In this document: one piece after another, positions 10,906 through 21,872 of the stretch
Position numbering within the stretch: the stretch's first letter is position 1
How the letters are laid out: each line of letters opens with the position of its first letter
Source of the DNA: Cordylochernes scorpioides
Taxonomy: Eukaryota; Arthropoda; Arachnida; Pseudoscorpiones; Chernetidae
Direction of reading: 5' to 3'
Length of the DNA: 64,000 bases
Assembly (NCBI GenBank): GCA_030710605.1
Contig: CP092876.1
Span: 63,178,115 to 63,242,114 of the forward strand
Program-made: the position numbers and the translations under genes
The notes under the pieces: generated by a model
Database searches by the model: none
Seen by the model: the letters and a program-made list of their open reading frames with translations, nothing else
What the model was told of the DNA's origin: nothing

Positions 10906-11070
10906 TGTAGCGAAATATTTATTTTTATAAACAGATTTTCAATTCTGACATTTATATTTCGCTACTCTGTATACTTCCCTTATTGTTTCTCTTGTATTTT
11001 ATAAATATTAGCTTGTGCCTTGAATAAATTTCTGTGTCATCCTGATTTTTATCTTCCCTAAATTTCTACA
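10906..11070 (+). repeat. 5' LTR of eroded LTR element
   Basis: A 165-bp repeat matching 12810-12974 with scattered substitutions. It contains the aataaa-like string ttgaataaat and ends aatttctaca, directly before the presumed primer-site region. Confidence 0.75.
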
Positions 11071-11291
11071 TTACATTTTGGTGGAGATTCTGGGTAAATT
11101 GGCGAAGACAAACTGAAGATCGCCGAGAAGACCTAGAGGCCATGAGTGCTGTGATCTACATTTTCCAAGACTGGCCCCAGGATTTCACCGCCGTGTCAAG
11201 CCCAAGACTTCCCTTCAAGATGACGATGTCCCTATAGACGATACGAAGACAAAGCCGATCTTAACGCCGCAAGAAATAGGACGTTAAAGTA

Positions 11292-12693
11292 AACTGCTGG
11301 CCACAGTAAACACAATAACCTGAAAGAATAATGCAAATAACATGATATTTAAAACATGCATTAGCGGAGGTGAGATGTGTAAATGATTAGAATTTCAGCG
11401 CATACTCACATCAGGCGCGCCTGTGACTCCATTTCAAAGCACTATTTAATGCTTGGGGATATCGACGATTTCAAGTTCAGCAATTTTGTTTTCCTTGTGC
11501 TTAAAAAAACGATCAATTATACCTCGTAGAAAACAGCGATCATCTTTTGATCAAGTATCGGAGTTCGACAGAGGAAGGATAGTGGCCTACCGAGATTGTG
11601 GATTATCTTTCAGGGAAATCGGTAGTCGTGTTGGACGAAACTGAACAACTGTAATGTGGATATGTGATCGTTGGATGCAGGAAGGTACGACGGACCGACG
11701 TGTTCGATCGCATCCACCTCAGTGCACCACTTCACGCGCTAACAGGTAAATTGTGCGCATGGCAGTGAAAGATCTCTCAGTCATATCTCAAACAGTAGCA
11801 CAGCACATTTAGTCTGTAACGCATCGTCCAGTGTCTGCGCGTACCATTCGACGCCGTTTACAGCAGAGTGGTCTGTTCGCAAGACGTCCATTACTTCGTT
11901 TACCCTTGACGCAGAACCACTGACGTCTCTGCCGCCAATGGTGCGATTAAAGAAGGATGTGGACGGCAGAATGGAATGAAATTATCTTTACTGACGAATC
12001 ACGCTTCTGTCTGCAACACCACGATAGTCGGATTCGAGTCTGGAGACACCGTGGAGAGAGGATGCTGAACAGCTGCGTTATGCACCGCCACACTGGTCCT
12101 GCACCGGGTATTATGGTATGGGGCGGTATTGGATATCACTCTCGCACTCCTCTAGTACGCATTGTCGGTACTTTAAACAGCCAACGCTACATTCCCGAGG
12201 TGTTGGAGCCAGTTGTCCTTTCTTACCTTCAGGGGTTTCCACAGCCATATTTCAACAGGATAATGCGCGTCCACACGTGGCACGCATTGTCCAAAGGTTC
12301 TTCGTCAATCGCCAGATTGAATTGCTTCCCTCGACAGCTCGACCTCCGGATCTTTCGCCGATAGAAAACATGTGGTCCATGGTTTCTCATCGATTGACCC
12401 AGATTACATCCCCAGCTGCCACACCAGATCAACTTTGGCAACGTGTGGAAGCTGTTTGTCTGCTGTACCCCGAGAATAAATCCAAAGTCTAATTGAATCA
12501 ATGCCGAGGCGTGTGGCAGCGGTGATCTCCAACAATGATGGCTACCCTGGCTACTGATTCTGGCAGGAACCACACTTCGTAGAAGTCTATAAATTTAATA
12601 ATTTGATACTTGGTTAACATGTTATCAACGAATCAAATTTTATTGTGATATCTTTTGTCTTTCTTGGTGTTGCAATTTGGGTGGCCAGCAATG
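11292..12693 (+). mobile_element. Tc1-type DNA transposon A (inactive)
   Basis: A 1402-bp element bounded by TA dinucleotides (11290-11291 and 12694-12695), with related ends carrying tgctggccac on the left and gtggccagca on the right. The same family is present at 33042-36676 on the minus strand, which confirms both ends. It sits inside the eroded LTR element and is therefore younger than that element. Confidence 0.88.
11540..12557 (+). pseudogene. Tc1 transposase pseudogene (DD34E)
   Basis: The paired-type helix-turn-helix is recognisable near 11560-11645 (FDRGRIVAYRDCGLSFREIG), followed by in-frame stops through 11900. The catalytic domain is readable from 11957: first Asp in FTDESRF, then MVWGGIGYHS. 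A frameshift near 12255 moves the frame before QQDNARPH, which carries the second Asp. SPIENMW carries the Glu, with 34 residues between them by my count. The C-terminal tail is broken near 12460 but its terminal codons remain near 12520-12557. Multiple stops and frameshifts make it non-functional. Confidence 0.88.
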
Positions 12694-12809
12694 TACTAGG
12701 GACAAAGTCCAAGACTCCGAAAGAATCCATGCCAGAAGCACGTCATATCCAGGTCAGTAGCAACAAGATTAACAAGCTGTGAGTCACAGTTCCCATAGGG
12801 AAGGAGGTA

Positions 12810-12974
12810 TGTAACGAAATATTTATTTTTATGAACAGATTTTCAATTCTGACATTTATATTTCGCTACTCTGTATGCTTCCTTTATTGTTTCTCTTGTA
12901 TTTTATAAACTTTAGCTTGTGTCTTAAATAAGTTAATGTGTCATCTTAAAGTTTGTCTTCCTTAATTTTCTACT
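12810..12974 (+). repeat. 3' LTR of eroded LTR element
   Basis: The partner of 10906-11070, immediately preceded by the polypurine tract at about 12795-12808. Its terminal bases are eroded (tctact in place of tctaca). Confidence 0.75.
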
Positions 12975-13104
12975 TCGCAATATTAACCATAAAGCCAATT
13001 TATATTTATAATTATTTTGTGTTTATGTTAATCTTATATTATTTAATGTAAAAAATGTCTCATCAAAAGTAGAGTTATATGAAAAGCATCAAATTTAAGA
13101 TTTT

Positions 13105-14540
13105 AGACAGGAAATTTTAGGTTTTACACAGGATATTTTAAGTTTTAAACAGGATATTTTAGGTTTACACAGGATATTTCAGGTTTTACACAGGATTTTT
13201 TTAGGTTTTCCACGGGATATTAAGGATTTACACAGAATATTTTAGATTTTACACAGGAATTTTTAGGTTTTACACATGCTTTTCAGATTTTACACAGGAT
13301 ATTTTAGGTTTTACACATGCTTTTCAGATTTTACACAGGATATTTTAGGTTTTACACATGCTTTTCAGATTTTACACAGGATATTTTAGGTTTTACACAT
13401 GATTTTCAGGTTTTACACAGGAATCTTTTAGGTTTTACACATGAATTTCAGGTTTTACACAGGATTTTTTAGGTTTTCCACGGGATATTAAGGATTTACA
13501 CATGCTTTTCAGATTTTACACAGGATATTTTAGGTTTTACACAGGATTTTTTAGGTTTTACACATGAATTTCAGGTTTTACACAATATAATTCAGGTTTT
13601 ACACATGATTTTCAGGTTTTACACAGGATATTTTAGGTTTTACAGAGGATTTTTTAGGTTTTACAAATGATTTTCAGGTTTTACACAGGATATTTTAGGT
13701 TTTACACAGGATTTTTTAGGTTGTACACATGGATTTCAGGTTTTACACAGGATAATTCAGGTTTTACACATGATTTTCAGGTTTTACACAGGATATTTTA
13801 GGTTTTACAGAGGATTTTTTTAGGTTTAACACATGATTTTCAGGTTTTACACAGGATATTTTAGGTTTTACACAGGGTTTTTTAGGTTTTACACATGCTT
13901 TTCAGGTTTTACACAGGATATTTTAGGTTTTACACAGGTTTTTTTAGGTTTTACACATGATTTTCAGGTTTTACACATGATTTTCAGGTTTTACACAGGA
14001 TATTTTAGGTTTTACAGAGGATTTTTTTAGGTTTAACACATGATTTTCAGGTTTTACACAGGATATTTTAGGTTTTACACAGGGTTTTTTAGGTTTTACA
14101 CATGCTTTTCAGGTTTTACAAAGAATATTTTAGGTTTTACACAGACATTTTAAAGTTTTACACAGGATACTTTAGGTTACACAAACATTTTTAGGCTTTA
14201 CCCAGGATATTTCAGGTTTTAGACGAGAATTTAAGGTTTTACACAGGAATTTTAAGGTTTTACACAAGATTTTTTGGTTTTGCACAGAATATTATAGATT
14301 TTACACAAGATATTTCAGGTTTTACACAGGATATTTTCGATTTTACACAGGATATTTCAGGTTTTACACAGGATATTTTCGATTTTACACAGGATATTTC
14401 AGGTTTTACACAGGATATTTTAGGTTTTACACAGGAATATCAGGTATTACCAGGAATTTTAGGTTTTACACAGAAATTTTCAGATTTTACACAGGATATT
14501 TTAGGTTTTACATAGGATTTTTCAGTGTTTACACAGGAAT
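13105..14540. repeat. 21-bp AT-rich minisatellite
   Basis: About 65 degenerate units of roughly 21 bp around aggttttacacaggatattt. Two alternating unit types (acacatg-cttttcag and acacagg-atatttta) form local higher-order pairs, for example 13270-13400 and 13830-14110. Long open frames across it encode only FRFYTGY-type repeats and are not genes. Confidence 0.93.
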
Positions 14541-14870
14541 TCATTCGACAGACAAGAGTATATTCCATCCCGTGTTTATTCCTACTCAATCAGGCCACAC
14601 GGGGGCCATTCCAGTAGCAATAAAGTCCACAAGAGAAGAGAACAGATAAAAGTCCCTGTAATTAGAAATTAAGCCCCGACGTCCCTAATGGAGCAGTCCT
14701 GGGAACTCCCACCTGGACCGTTTTTTACTCGATACTCCAGGATGATAGATTCCCAGCATCATAATCCGCTTCTCTGCTAAATGACACTTGCATGATTTAT
14801 TCACACCACCTCGCTTTGTGTGGGTGTATGAACCCGCTCTCTTTCATATATTACTTTACATATTTTTTAT
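14541..14870. other. Non-repetitive complex sequence between repeats
   Basis: 14560-14830 has balanced composition, contains taattagaaattaag-type homeodomain-like sites and shows no repeat structure or coding frame. It resembles the other non-repetitive islands (9115-9310, 23470-23830, 30105-30780, 37130-37500) and could be regulatory or simply old single-copy DNA. Confidence 0.3.
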
Positions 14871-15445
14871 ATACTGTAAAAGGGGATCATTATAATATTG
14901 ATGAAGTATTATTCTGTATATTATGATGCATTAGCGCGCTATCTGTTATGAAAATTCGAAACTATTATAGACGTCGCATATGATTCTTTTAAAAATAAAG
15001 ACGTGAATATTTTAGATAATATCAGTAGAAATTCTTTAATTTTTAAAGGAATCACACGCGTCTATAATAGTTTATTACTCTGTATATTGTTTAGAAAACC
15101 TCTATTGAGAAGTTATAAATATGTATATAGTGATGTATATTACTTTACATACTATTTATATAAAACGACACTTGAAGTTACACCGCATGAGTTTCTTTTT
15201 AACGAAAAATATATATATTTTTATTTCAAGGATAAATATCGACTATTTCTAACCTTTTTGGATGAGGTATGAAAGGATGAATTATGAAAAGTAATGATGA
15301 ACGGAAAAATAAAAGTGTCCAGGGATGGGAATCGAACCCACAATGTTCCGCTTACCGGGCAGATGCCATGTCCACTAGGCTACCCTGGACGTATCTTTCC
15401 GTTCGTAAATGATACATAAAGTAACTTATAATACAATATAATATA
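14871..15445. repeat. Duplicated segment carrying a tRNA-like gene, left copy
   Basis: 15162-15320 (acgacacttgaagttacacc through the tRNA-like start) is repeated almost exactly at 15462-15640. The segment around 14920-15070 contains gaaactattatagacg and its inverted counterpart cgtctataatagttt, a family also present at 23896-23960. Apparent frames here are short and compositionally driven. Confidence 0.6.
15317..15389 (-). tRNA. tRNA-like gene, anticodon GGT (Thr) with C33
   Basis: The minus strand folds as a 73-nt cloverleaf. The acceptor TCCAGGG pairs with CCCTGGA (7 bp), followed by T8-A9. The D arm is GCC/GGC with TAGTGGACAT in the loop. The anticodon stem TCTGC/GCGGA holds loop CCGGTAA, and the T arm is GTGGG-TTCGATT-CCCAT. 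The anticodon reads GGT (Thr). Position 33 is C where U33 is nearly universal, which argues for a pseudogene or a tRNA-derived repeat. A second, truncated copy follows at about 15616 within the duplicated segment, which supports a mobile origin. Confidence 0.55.
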
Positions 15446-15747
15446 CTGCGGCCTGTGATTGTAAAACGACACTTGAAGTTACACCGCATGAGTTTCTTTT
15501 TAACGAAAAATATATATTTTTTTATTTCAAGGTGAAATATCGACTATTTCTAACCTTTTTGGATGAGGTATGAAAGGATGAATTATGAAAAGTAATGATG
15601 AACGGAAAAATAAAAGTGTCCAGGGATTGGAATCGAAGCCACAAAGAAATAGTCGATATTTCACCTTGAAATAAAAAAAATATTTTTCGTTAAAAAGAAA
15701 CTCATGCGGTGTAACTTCAAGTGTCGTTTTACAATCACAGGCCGCAG
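15446..15747. repeat. Inverted repeat with about 105-bp arms and a tRNA-like fragment in the loop
   Basis: Arm 15446-15551 (ctgcggcctgtgattgtaaa onward) is the reverse complement of 15645-15747. The roughly 93-bp centre contains the truncated second copy of the tRNA-like sequence (tccagggattggaatcgaag). The left arm also matches 15162-15260 in direct orientation. Confidence 0.88.
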
Positions 15748-16350
15748 TGTATTATATTTATACTATTTATATACTGTAAAAGTGTATTATTATAATATTG
15801 ATGAGGTTTTACTCTGTATATTGTTTATTTCTCTATAGAGAACTTATAAATATATAGTGATGTATTTTTCTAAACCTACAATCACGTTCATAGAGTGAGT
15901 ACTTTCGATGAAGGAAGCGTATCTTGTATCTCAGGATGATAGAGACGAGCACGTTGTCAATATTGAAATCCGTCTTCTCACTTTCATTGGCAGTAATGTA
16001 CGTTGTGAATGGATGTATTGAACGGATTACTATTTTTGAGAAAAAACATCTCCTGTTCGTGTAACTAAAAGTTGCTGATGGCTTGCGTCATCTCTGTCGG
16101 ATAAAATATCAACTAATATAGGTGATTTATAATTATTCTTGAATTAAAAAAATATAAAATTAACGGTTATCTTATTATTATATATCATATTATAATAAAC
16201 TCTATTTTATAGAATAATAAAGTACGATTTTCTACAATTAGTGATATTAAGTTGAAAAAAAATGGGGAGTGGGTTTATCAGTGGTGAAACTTCTCAGAGA
16301 ATTCGATAATTTGACTCCCTAAATCAATATAAATATTGTATGACATTTAT
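15748..16350. other. AT-rich sequence with fragments of dispersed repeats
   Basis: No gene. 16040-16095 carries the acatctcctgttcgtg / gttgctgatggctt string seen again at 20291, 29162 and 31834. 16258-16340 is a diverged copy of the repeat at 21098-21330 and 30887-31115. Confidence 0.4.
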
Positions 16351-16528
16351 CAAGTTTTACCGTGAATGTTTCTTTTTACAGAACGAAAAATCGTAATTTA
16401 TTTTAATTCATCATTACTATCACAATTCATCCTTTCATACTTCATCCCTAAGGATAAGAATAGTCGTTATTTCTCTTTAAAATTACGATTTTTCGTTCTG
16501 TAAAAAGAAATATTTGCGGTAAAACTTG
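16351..16528. repeat. Inverted repeat with about 49-bp arms
   Basis: 16351-16399 (caagttttaccg ... ctttttacagaacgaaaaat) is mirrored by 16480-16528 around an 80-bp loop. One of many such hairpins in this AT-rich part of the window. Confidence 0.85.
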
Positions 16529-17744
16529 TTAAACTTCGTTCTATATTCATACCGCATTATATTGTATTATGAATATTGTATGCACAATCTTATAATATAA
16601 GCTGTATTTCAGCGAAATTATTGAAAGATACTTCTTTAATAATAGAAATATATTTTCTTTGAGCACAAACTTTTCCGCTTGAATGACAAGACAAGAAATA
16701 TAAAAGCCTGTTTAGGCATCATAAGTAAACAATGTACATTTTATGTTTAAAAGAAATATATTTAACGTCCTTTTTTTTCTTTATAAAATAAAATACGTTT
16801 TTTCTACAATTCACTGAAAATGATGTAGAGGGAATGTTTGGCCCATCATCCCATTAATAATATATGTAACAGTAATATCTTGTTATAACCAAAAACATTT
16901 TATCATTTCAAACATTTCAAAAATATTATTATTAACGGAATGTCGAAACAGCATAATATAATCAAAGCAGATGCATTCAGACGCTAGATAAAGGGAGCTT
17001 TTCAACACCTCTGATCGAGGAAGCATGGCCCGATCATTAGAAAATAATCACACACACACACAACCAACAAAAATTATAAAAGAAATTCGTAATGAATTGT
17101 AAAGAGTTAAGTAAATTCTTAACATGTCAAATATAGATTACAGAACACACATTATTTGAGCATGGTCACTGTATTTCAACAGAAAGACGAGAAAAACTGT
17201 CTTTCAAACCTGAATGCATTGTGTAATATTAATTATTGGATTTTGAAAATATTCTAAAATACAAGTACTTGTAGTGTCAGAAGCCTCACACCTGATTAAA
17301 TGAATGTAATTTCCAAAGGGTAAGTTGAATTGGTTTATTTTCAAACAATATTAACATATATATATGTATATATAGAGTTAAAAATCAAATACCGTACATA
17401 TAGTTCAAACTACAACAAAAATATTGTTAAACAACAAACAACAAATATTTAATTCTAACAGCAAGGGAAGCAAGTACAAAGGATAATATGAAAGATGAAC
17501 TATTACTATTAAGGAGAAAAAAAGGAGAAGTCAATACTACTATGGAATAAATGAATGAGGGTTCCGCTACTACAAGTGAACAATGGAAGTAGGAAATATC
17601 ACCACCAAGGAACAGTGCAAGGAGGAGCTGTCACAAAGGATGTTTAGTCAACGGCAGTTAGTAACAACGAACTGAACAAAATCCTCTAAATATGAGAATA
17701 TCAACAACTAGTTTTCCATTTTATTCTATGCTAGCCGAATTACC
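16529..17744. other. AT-rich stretch, no gene seen
   Basis: Low-complexity AT-rich DNA with a short (ca)n run near 17050. No open frames of interest, RNA genes or clear transposon ends. Confidence 0.4.
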
Positions 17745-19137
17745 CGGGCAATGCCCGGGTTTTACCCGATTAAATATTTTTATTCAAACACTATTCGTTA
17801 CAATTATAAATTGGCGCCGTGGATGTCACTCTTGAGAAACGTCCCGCTCCAAACTTTATGTGTTTTTAAAATATAAAAATAAGAATGCTCATTTTCACAA
17901 CATTATTTAAAAATTGTATTTGATTTTTTTATATGATTATATTTTAAATTTGATATATACACGCAATTATAGCAAGTGATTTCTTGCCCCTACGCTCTCA
18001 TTACGTCACTCAAGGTCACTATCCAATCTCGTCGCGCCGTGTGAGGGCTCCACGTGGTTGTTTACTTCTCGAAGTTACCGCAGTGAGGCGCTGGTTGCGA
18101 GTGAAATAAGGAAAATCTGTTGATAATTTGTTAGTAACCTCAAGGATATTCGAGATAGAAGTCTGAAAATTTGCCTTTAAGTTTTCCAGATTCAACTCTA
18201 TATTTTGTTAGAATTTCAGCCATATTAGTTACGTATTATGGACGTGTATAGCCGACAAACATACATGCATACATACACTGACTTTTATATATATGGGGAT
18301 ACTAGCGGATGTGTACCCGGCTTCGCCCGGGTTTTATCCGAGTGAAAGTTTGCCTAACGAATATTATATATTATGAAGTATAATAAACAATGCTAAAGAT
18401 TAGTTTTAATTATTAATCAAGATTGTGTGTGAATATGTGAGAAAGATGTAATATCGTTGTTGTTTTCTTGGCCGACTGTTTTACATATGGTGTTATCTTA
18501 AAATTGCTTGTTTTGAATATTTTTTTAGATTGAGTTGAATGAATTGCTGAATTTTTTTTGTATTTATATATAAATAAAATTAACTCTGTTGAATTTTTTT
18601 GTATTTTATCGATAACAGCAAAGTTATGTATTTTAAAGTTAGGAAAAATATTTTGATGTTAAGCAAAACCTGCTCCATCTCGTTTTACATAAATGTTGAA
18701 AATTTGGTCGAAATTGATGCATTGTAACGAAAGTTTTTAGCGAACACCACTTATGAAATTTCCAGTTATATAGAAGATATAATATAAATGAGTTTTAAAA
18801 ATTGTTTTAAAAAAAATGCATCGGCCGGGAATCGAACCCTGGCCGCCCGCGTGGCAGGCGAGCATTCTACCACTGAACCACCGATGCTTTAAAAAAATCA
18901 AATTCATTTATCGTCGCGACCAGTGCTGCGCCCTAGCGGTAAAAGACTGGAACTAACGCTTTTTGGTTTTTTATTTTTTAAAAAAAGCACATTAACTTTT
19001 TTAGTTTTTTGAATAGCCAATATGTTAAACGAAATCTTCAGTTACCTACATGCGAAATTCCATAATGATTGAGTCAGTAGATTTTGCGTGATGCGATAAC
19101 AAACATCGATTTCGCATTTCATTTTTATATATATAAG
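17745..19137. repeat. Two adjacent copies of a dispersed repeat with a CCCGGG-rich head
   Basis: Two units begin with a short GC hairpin (acccgggcaatgcccgggtt at 17750; acccggcttcgcccgggttt at 18316) and end in an AT tail (ttatatatatggggat at about 18300; ttatatatataaggat at about 19138). Each is 560-830 bp. The composition contrast and shared head and tail suggest a non-autonomous retroposon family. The second copy contains the tRNA-Gly gene at 18817. Confidence 0.55.
18817..18887 (-). tRNA. tRNA-Gly (anticodon GCC)
   Basis: A 71-nt cloverleaf on the minus strand. The 7-bp acceptor GCATCGG/CCGATGC ends with discriminator A; the D arm contains TTCAGTGGTAGAA; the anticodon loop is CTGCCAC with anticodon GCC; the T loop is TTCGATT. 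It is close to the conserved animal tRNA-Gly(GCC). One A-G mismatch in the T stem (CAGGG opposite CCCGG) is the only departure seen. It decodes GGC/GGT glycine codons if expressed. Its location within a dispersed repeat and the T-stem mismatch leave open that it is a recent pseudogene. Confidence 0.85.
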
Positions 19138-19863
19138 GATTGCTATTCTCATTGTATAGCAAATTTTATATCCATCTTATGTAATTTGGTGGCTCTGGAA
19201 CACTTTGATTCATTTTATGCCTATTGCTTACTATTAACTAAAAATAAGACACATTAGAAATATCATCATTATTTGTTTGCCGCAATAGGCTGGAATATAT
19301 GATTATAGTAAAATATATGATTATATTTTGAAAATATAAATGAAAACATACGCTTGATGGATATCATGTGATTTTTTTTGTCGTCAATTTATACACCAGT
19401 GGCTATCAAGATCACCAGAATTGTCGTTTTGTCGCTTAAGTCGCGATTTAATTCAATAAAATCTTCCCTTGTATCAATATTAATGTACAAATATCCGGAT
19501 TACAGGGATATACAGTACTTATGTTATTTTATCTATTGAGCCAATAGGCACAAGGAGTAGAAATATGTGTACCAGTGTTTTACGAAAAGTTCTAACACTT
19601 TGCTCTATATATAGAAGACATTATATGCGAACAAATAAAGAAATAGGCACACGTGTGGAGGAATCGAATCTATGTGCATATAATAATTCTTAACACTTGA
19701 TTATTATTGTTAACAGAATTTAAAAAGTCAATATGTATGGACATAGTTTATAATCCCCAATCCCTAACATAAATAGTCACGGTATATTGTGAGATAATAT
19801 AATACGCGAGGCAGTTATAATAACACACTGAATAAATAAATTCTCTTAAATTTTCAAAATCTT

Positions 19864-19896
19864 CAATCTCTAGATTTCGAGCGCCCTTCTACAGAA
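19864..19896 (-). ncRNA. Degenerate PLE-type hammerhead-like motif
   Basis: The minus strand reads CTGTAGAAGGGC followed by GCTCGAAATCTAG. It lies about 620 bp downstream of the PLE endonuclease remnant on the same strand. The core has CTGTAGA where a hammerhead needs CTGANGA and stem II is collapsed, so activity is unlikely. Confidence 0.35.
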
Positions 19897-20284
19897 GAAA
19901 ACACGATATAATAAATGACCGATAGAACACTAGTTAAAATATAAAATTGTACTATTTTACATAATTTTAATAAAAATGCTGTAAAAATAAAATGTTCATA
20001 TTTATCTATTATAAGAATGGCCTTTTTAAAAGAATAAATCAAATAAAAGAACAAATATATATATAGACTTCTAGGATATAACTAAAGAAGGAAAGATTAT
20101 ATATTAAGCTGTATTTATCATGACAAAATGTGCATCTGGTTTTCATCATTGCTATTCAGAGGGGATATCTCTATTTGAGGATATAAGGTGGGCTCAGAGA
20201 ATATTATATTATAAAATTCAGAAATTTTTATCATTCTAAAAAAATATTATAAATGTGACATTGTACTGAAATATGGTTCATATA

Positions 20285-20384
20285 TTAAGAAAAAGGCATC
20301 TCTTTATCGTGCAACTGAATGTTGCTGATGGCTGGCTCCATCAGCAACATTCAGTTGCACGATAAGGAGATGCCTTTTTCTTAA
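20285..20384. repeat. Perfect-looking hairpin with 47-bp arms
   Basis: 20285-20331 and 20338-20384 are reverse complements (ttaagaaaaaggcatctc ... gttgctgatgg) separated by 6 bp. The arm is the dispersed string also found at 16044, 29162 and 31834. It sits between the PLE coding remnant and its terminal motif, probably as a later insertion. Confidence 0.88.
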
Positions 20385-20514
20385 ATTTATCATTCGGTAA
20401 ATATTATTGTGCTTTATTGATACTATGGATTCTATGATTATACGTAGGTGAAGAAACGTATAAAGAAACGTATTGCTATCGTTTATTTTTATTTCGTACT
20501 TTATAGCAATTCTT

Positions 20515-20760
20515 TTGTCTATTTACAATGATTAGTCTCTGTTGTTTATTGGGGAGGTTGGAGTAATGGGTCTTTGGTTCTGATTATGAAAACAGATGAA
20601 CTGTTTCTCCTACATGATATACTGGAGATCGACTGTTTTGGTGTCAGATATTTCGTTGATGTTCTGATATTCTTATATTCAAGTTTCTACTGGCTTCACC
20701 TACGTATTTGGTTTTGCATTCGCTGTATTCTATGGAGTATATGAAATTCTTAATATTGGT
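20515..20760 (-). pseudogene. Penelope-like element endonuclease remnant (GIY-YIG), copy 2
   Basis: The minus strand from about 20757 encodes ECKTKYVGEASRNLNIRISE, then an EH, and meets a stop at 20644-20646. This is the conserved start of the GIY-YIG nuclease at the C terminus of PLE reverse transcriptases (Cys-Lys, Tyr-Val-Gly, Arg, Glu-His). Sequence below 20644 remains similar at DNA level to the plus-strand copy at 38201-38501 but has stops and frameshifts. No reverse transcriptase core was found upstream, so the copy is 5'-truncated and dead. Confidence 0.75.
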
Positions 20761-21097
20761 CGGATGTCGTGTGTTTATCGATGCCGGCCTACCACATTGG
20801 CTATGTTGAAGACTTCTATTAAACGTTAAGTTTTAAAAATATCGACAGATATGTTGTTTGTTGCTGTACAATCTGTCATCTATCGTCTGCAGACGGTGTT
20901 TGAGAATGAAAGAAGATGCATTGAGCTAGGATTGTACGCTATAACAAGAGAGAATTTATTTATTTAATGTTTCATATTAACTGCCACGTATTATTTTATC
21001 CATAACTAATAAAGACATTAAGACGCGAATGTTTATTTTCACTCATCAATCAAACTTCTCCTGTACTTCCTGCGATGAAAAATATTGGGGCTTGACT

Positions 21098-21330
21098 CAG
21101 CAGTGGTGAACCCTCCCAACGGTTTCCTCAATTTAATTTACCAGACTGCCTCTTTAGAGCTTTAATACCGTATTGGATCATTCTGCTTATATATGCTACA
21201 CTGAAGGGTGGATTCTTAGAAATGATATTTAAGTAAACTATGGACATAAGATTTTAGGACAGTAGAAATACATATAAATATTTACATCGAGCAATGCTCC
21301 TCTGCAAACAATAAGGATAAATTAAGCATA
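21098..21330. repeat. Dispersed repeat D, copy at 21 kb
   Basis: The segment from tcagtggtgaaccctccc to aaacaataagg matches the reverse complement of 30887-31115 over most of its length and diverged copies at 16258-16340 and 26998-27200. No coding capacity; possibly the non-coding end of an element related to the PLE arms nearby. Confidence 0.6.
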
Positions 21331-21344
21331 AGTTAATACAAATC

Positions 21345-21545
21345 AATAACGCGCCATCTATATATAACGAATGAAGACATTAAAACGTGAATGTTTCTTT
21401 TCACAAATAAATGAGCCAAGCCCTCCCAATATTTTTGAATCGAAGTAAGAACAGTAGAATTTTGATTTATTTGTGAAAGAAAAAAACAATAAAAACATTC
21501 TTGGGTTATGTCTTCATTCGTTATATAGAGATGGCGCGTTATTGC
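21345..21545. repeat. Palindrome with about 75-bp arms
   Basis: 21345-21418 (aataacgcgccatctatata ... gaagacattaaaa) is mirrored at 21470-21545. The arms differ by several bases. It overlaps the inner edge of the large inverted repeat. Confidence 0.8.
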
Positions 21546-21872
21546 TTTGTATTATATTATCTCACAATATTTCGTGGCTCTATATGTTAGGTATTGGGAA
21601 TAATAAACGCTGTCCATAAATCTTGACTCTTTTCTAAATTCTGTAAACAATAATAATTGAGTGTTAAGATTTATAATATGCACACAGATTCGATACCTCC
21701 ACATGCGCACGAAATGCCTTATTGTTTTGTATTTTATATCATTTCGTGTATATAGACCAAAGTATTATAACTTCTCGTATAACACTGGTACGTATATTTA
21801 TACTCCTTATGCTCAATTGGTTGCCATTGGCTCAATAGATAAAATAGCATAAAGAAGATACTGTACATCCCT

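Larger units (their letters stand above)
10906..12974 (+). mobile_element. Eroded LTR retrotransposon with a nested Tc1 copy
   Basis: Two 165-bp direct repeats (10906-11070 and 12810-12974), starting tgtagcgaaat/tgtaacgaaat and ending in ctac(a), diverge by roughly a tenth. The 5' copy is followed by attttggtggagattctggg, a typical start of an LTR-element interior. The 3' copy is preceded by the purine tract agggaaggagg. Only about 340 bp of original interior remains (11071-11291 and 12694-12809); a 1.4-kb Tc1 element fills the rest. No Gag or Pol domain survives, so the superfamily is uncertain. Confidence 0.75.
19503..21872. repeat. Large inverted repeat (about 310-bp arms) enclosing a PLE remnant
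   Basis: The left arm, about 19503-19815, is the diverged reverse complement of the right arm, about 21537-21872. Shared strings include attatattatctcacaatat and ttggctcaatagataaaata (right-arm orientation). The 1.7 kb between them holds a PLE endonuclease remnant, a hammerhead-like motif, a hairpin (20285-20384) and a palindrome (21345-21545). The arrangement fits inverted terminal repeats of a Penelope-like element, but the arms are old. Confidence 0.6.

Noticed and set aside
13833-14030. Frame encoding repeated FRFYTGY
   Set aside because: A pure by-product of the 21-bp minisatellite.
15003-15272. 89-codon frame with hydrophobic N terminus
   Set aside because: It lies in AT-rich repeated DNA whose second copy does not keep the frame; there is no domain or conservation signal.
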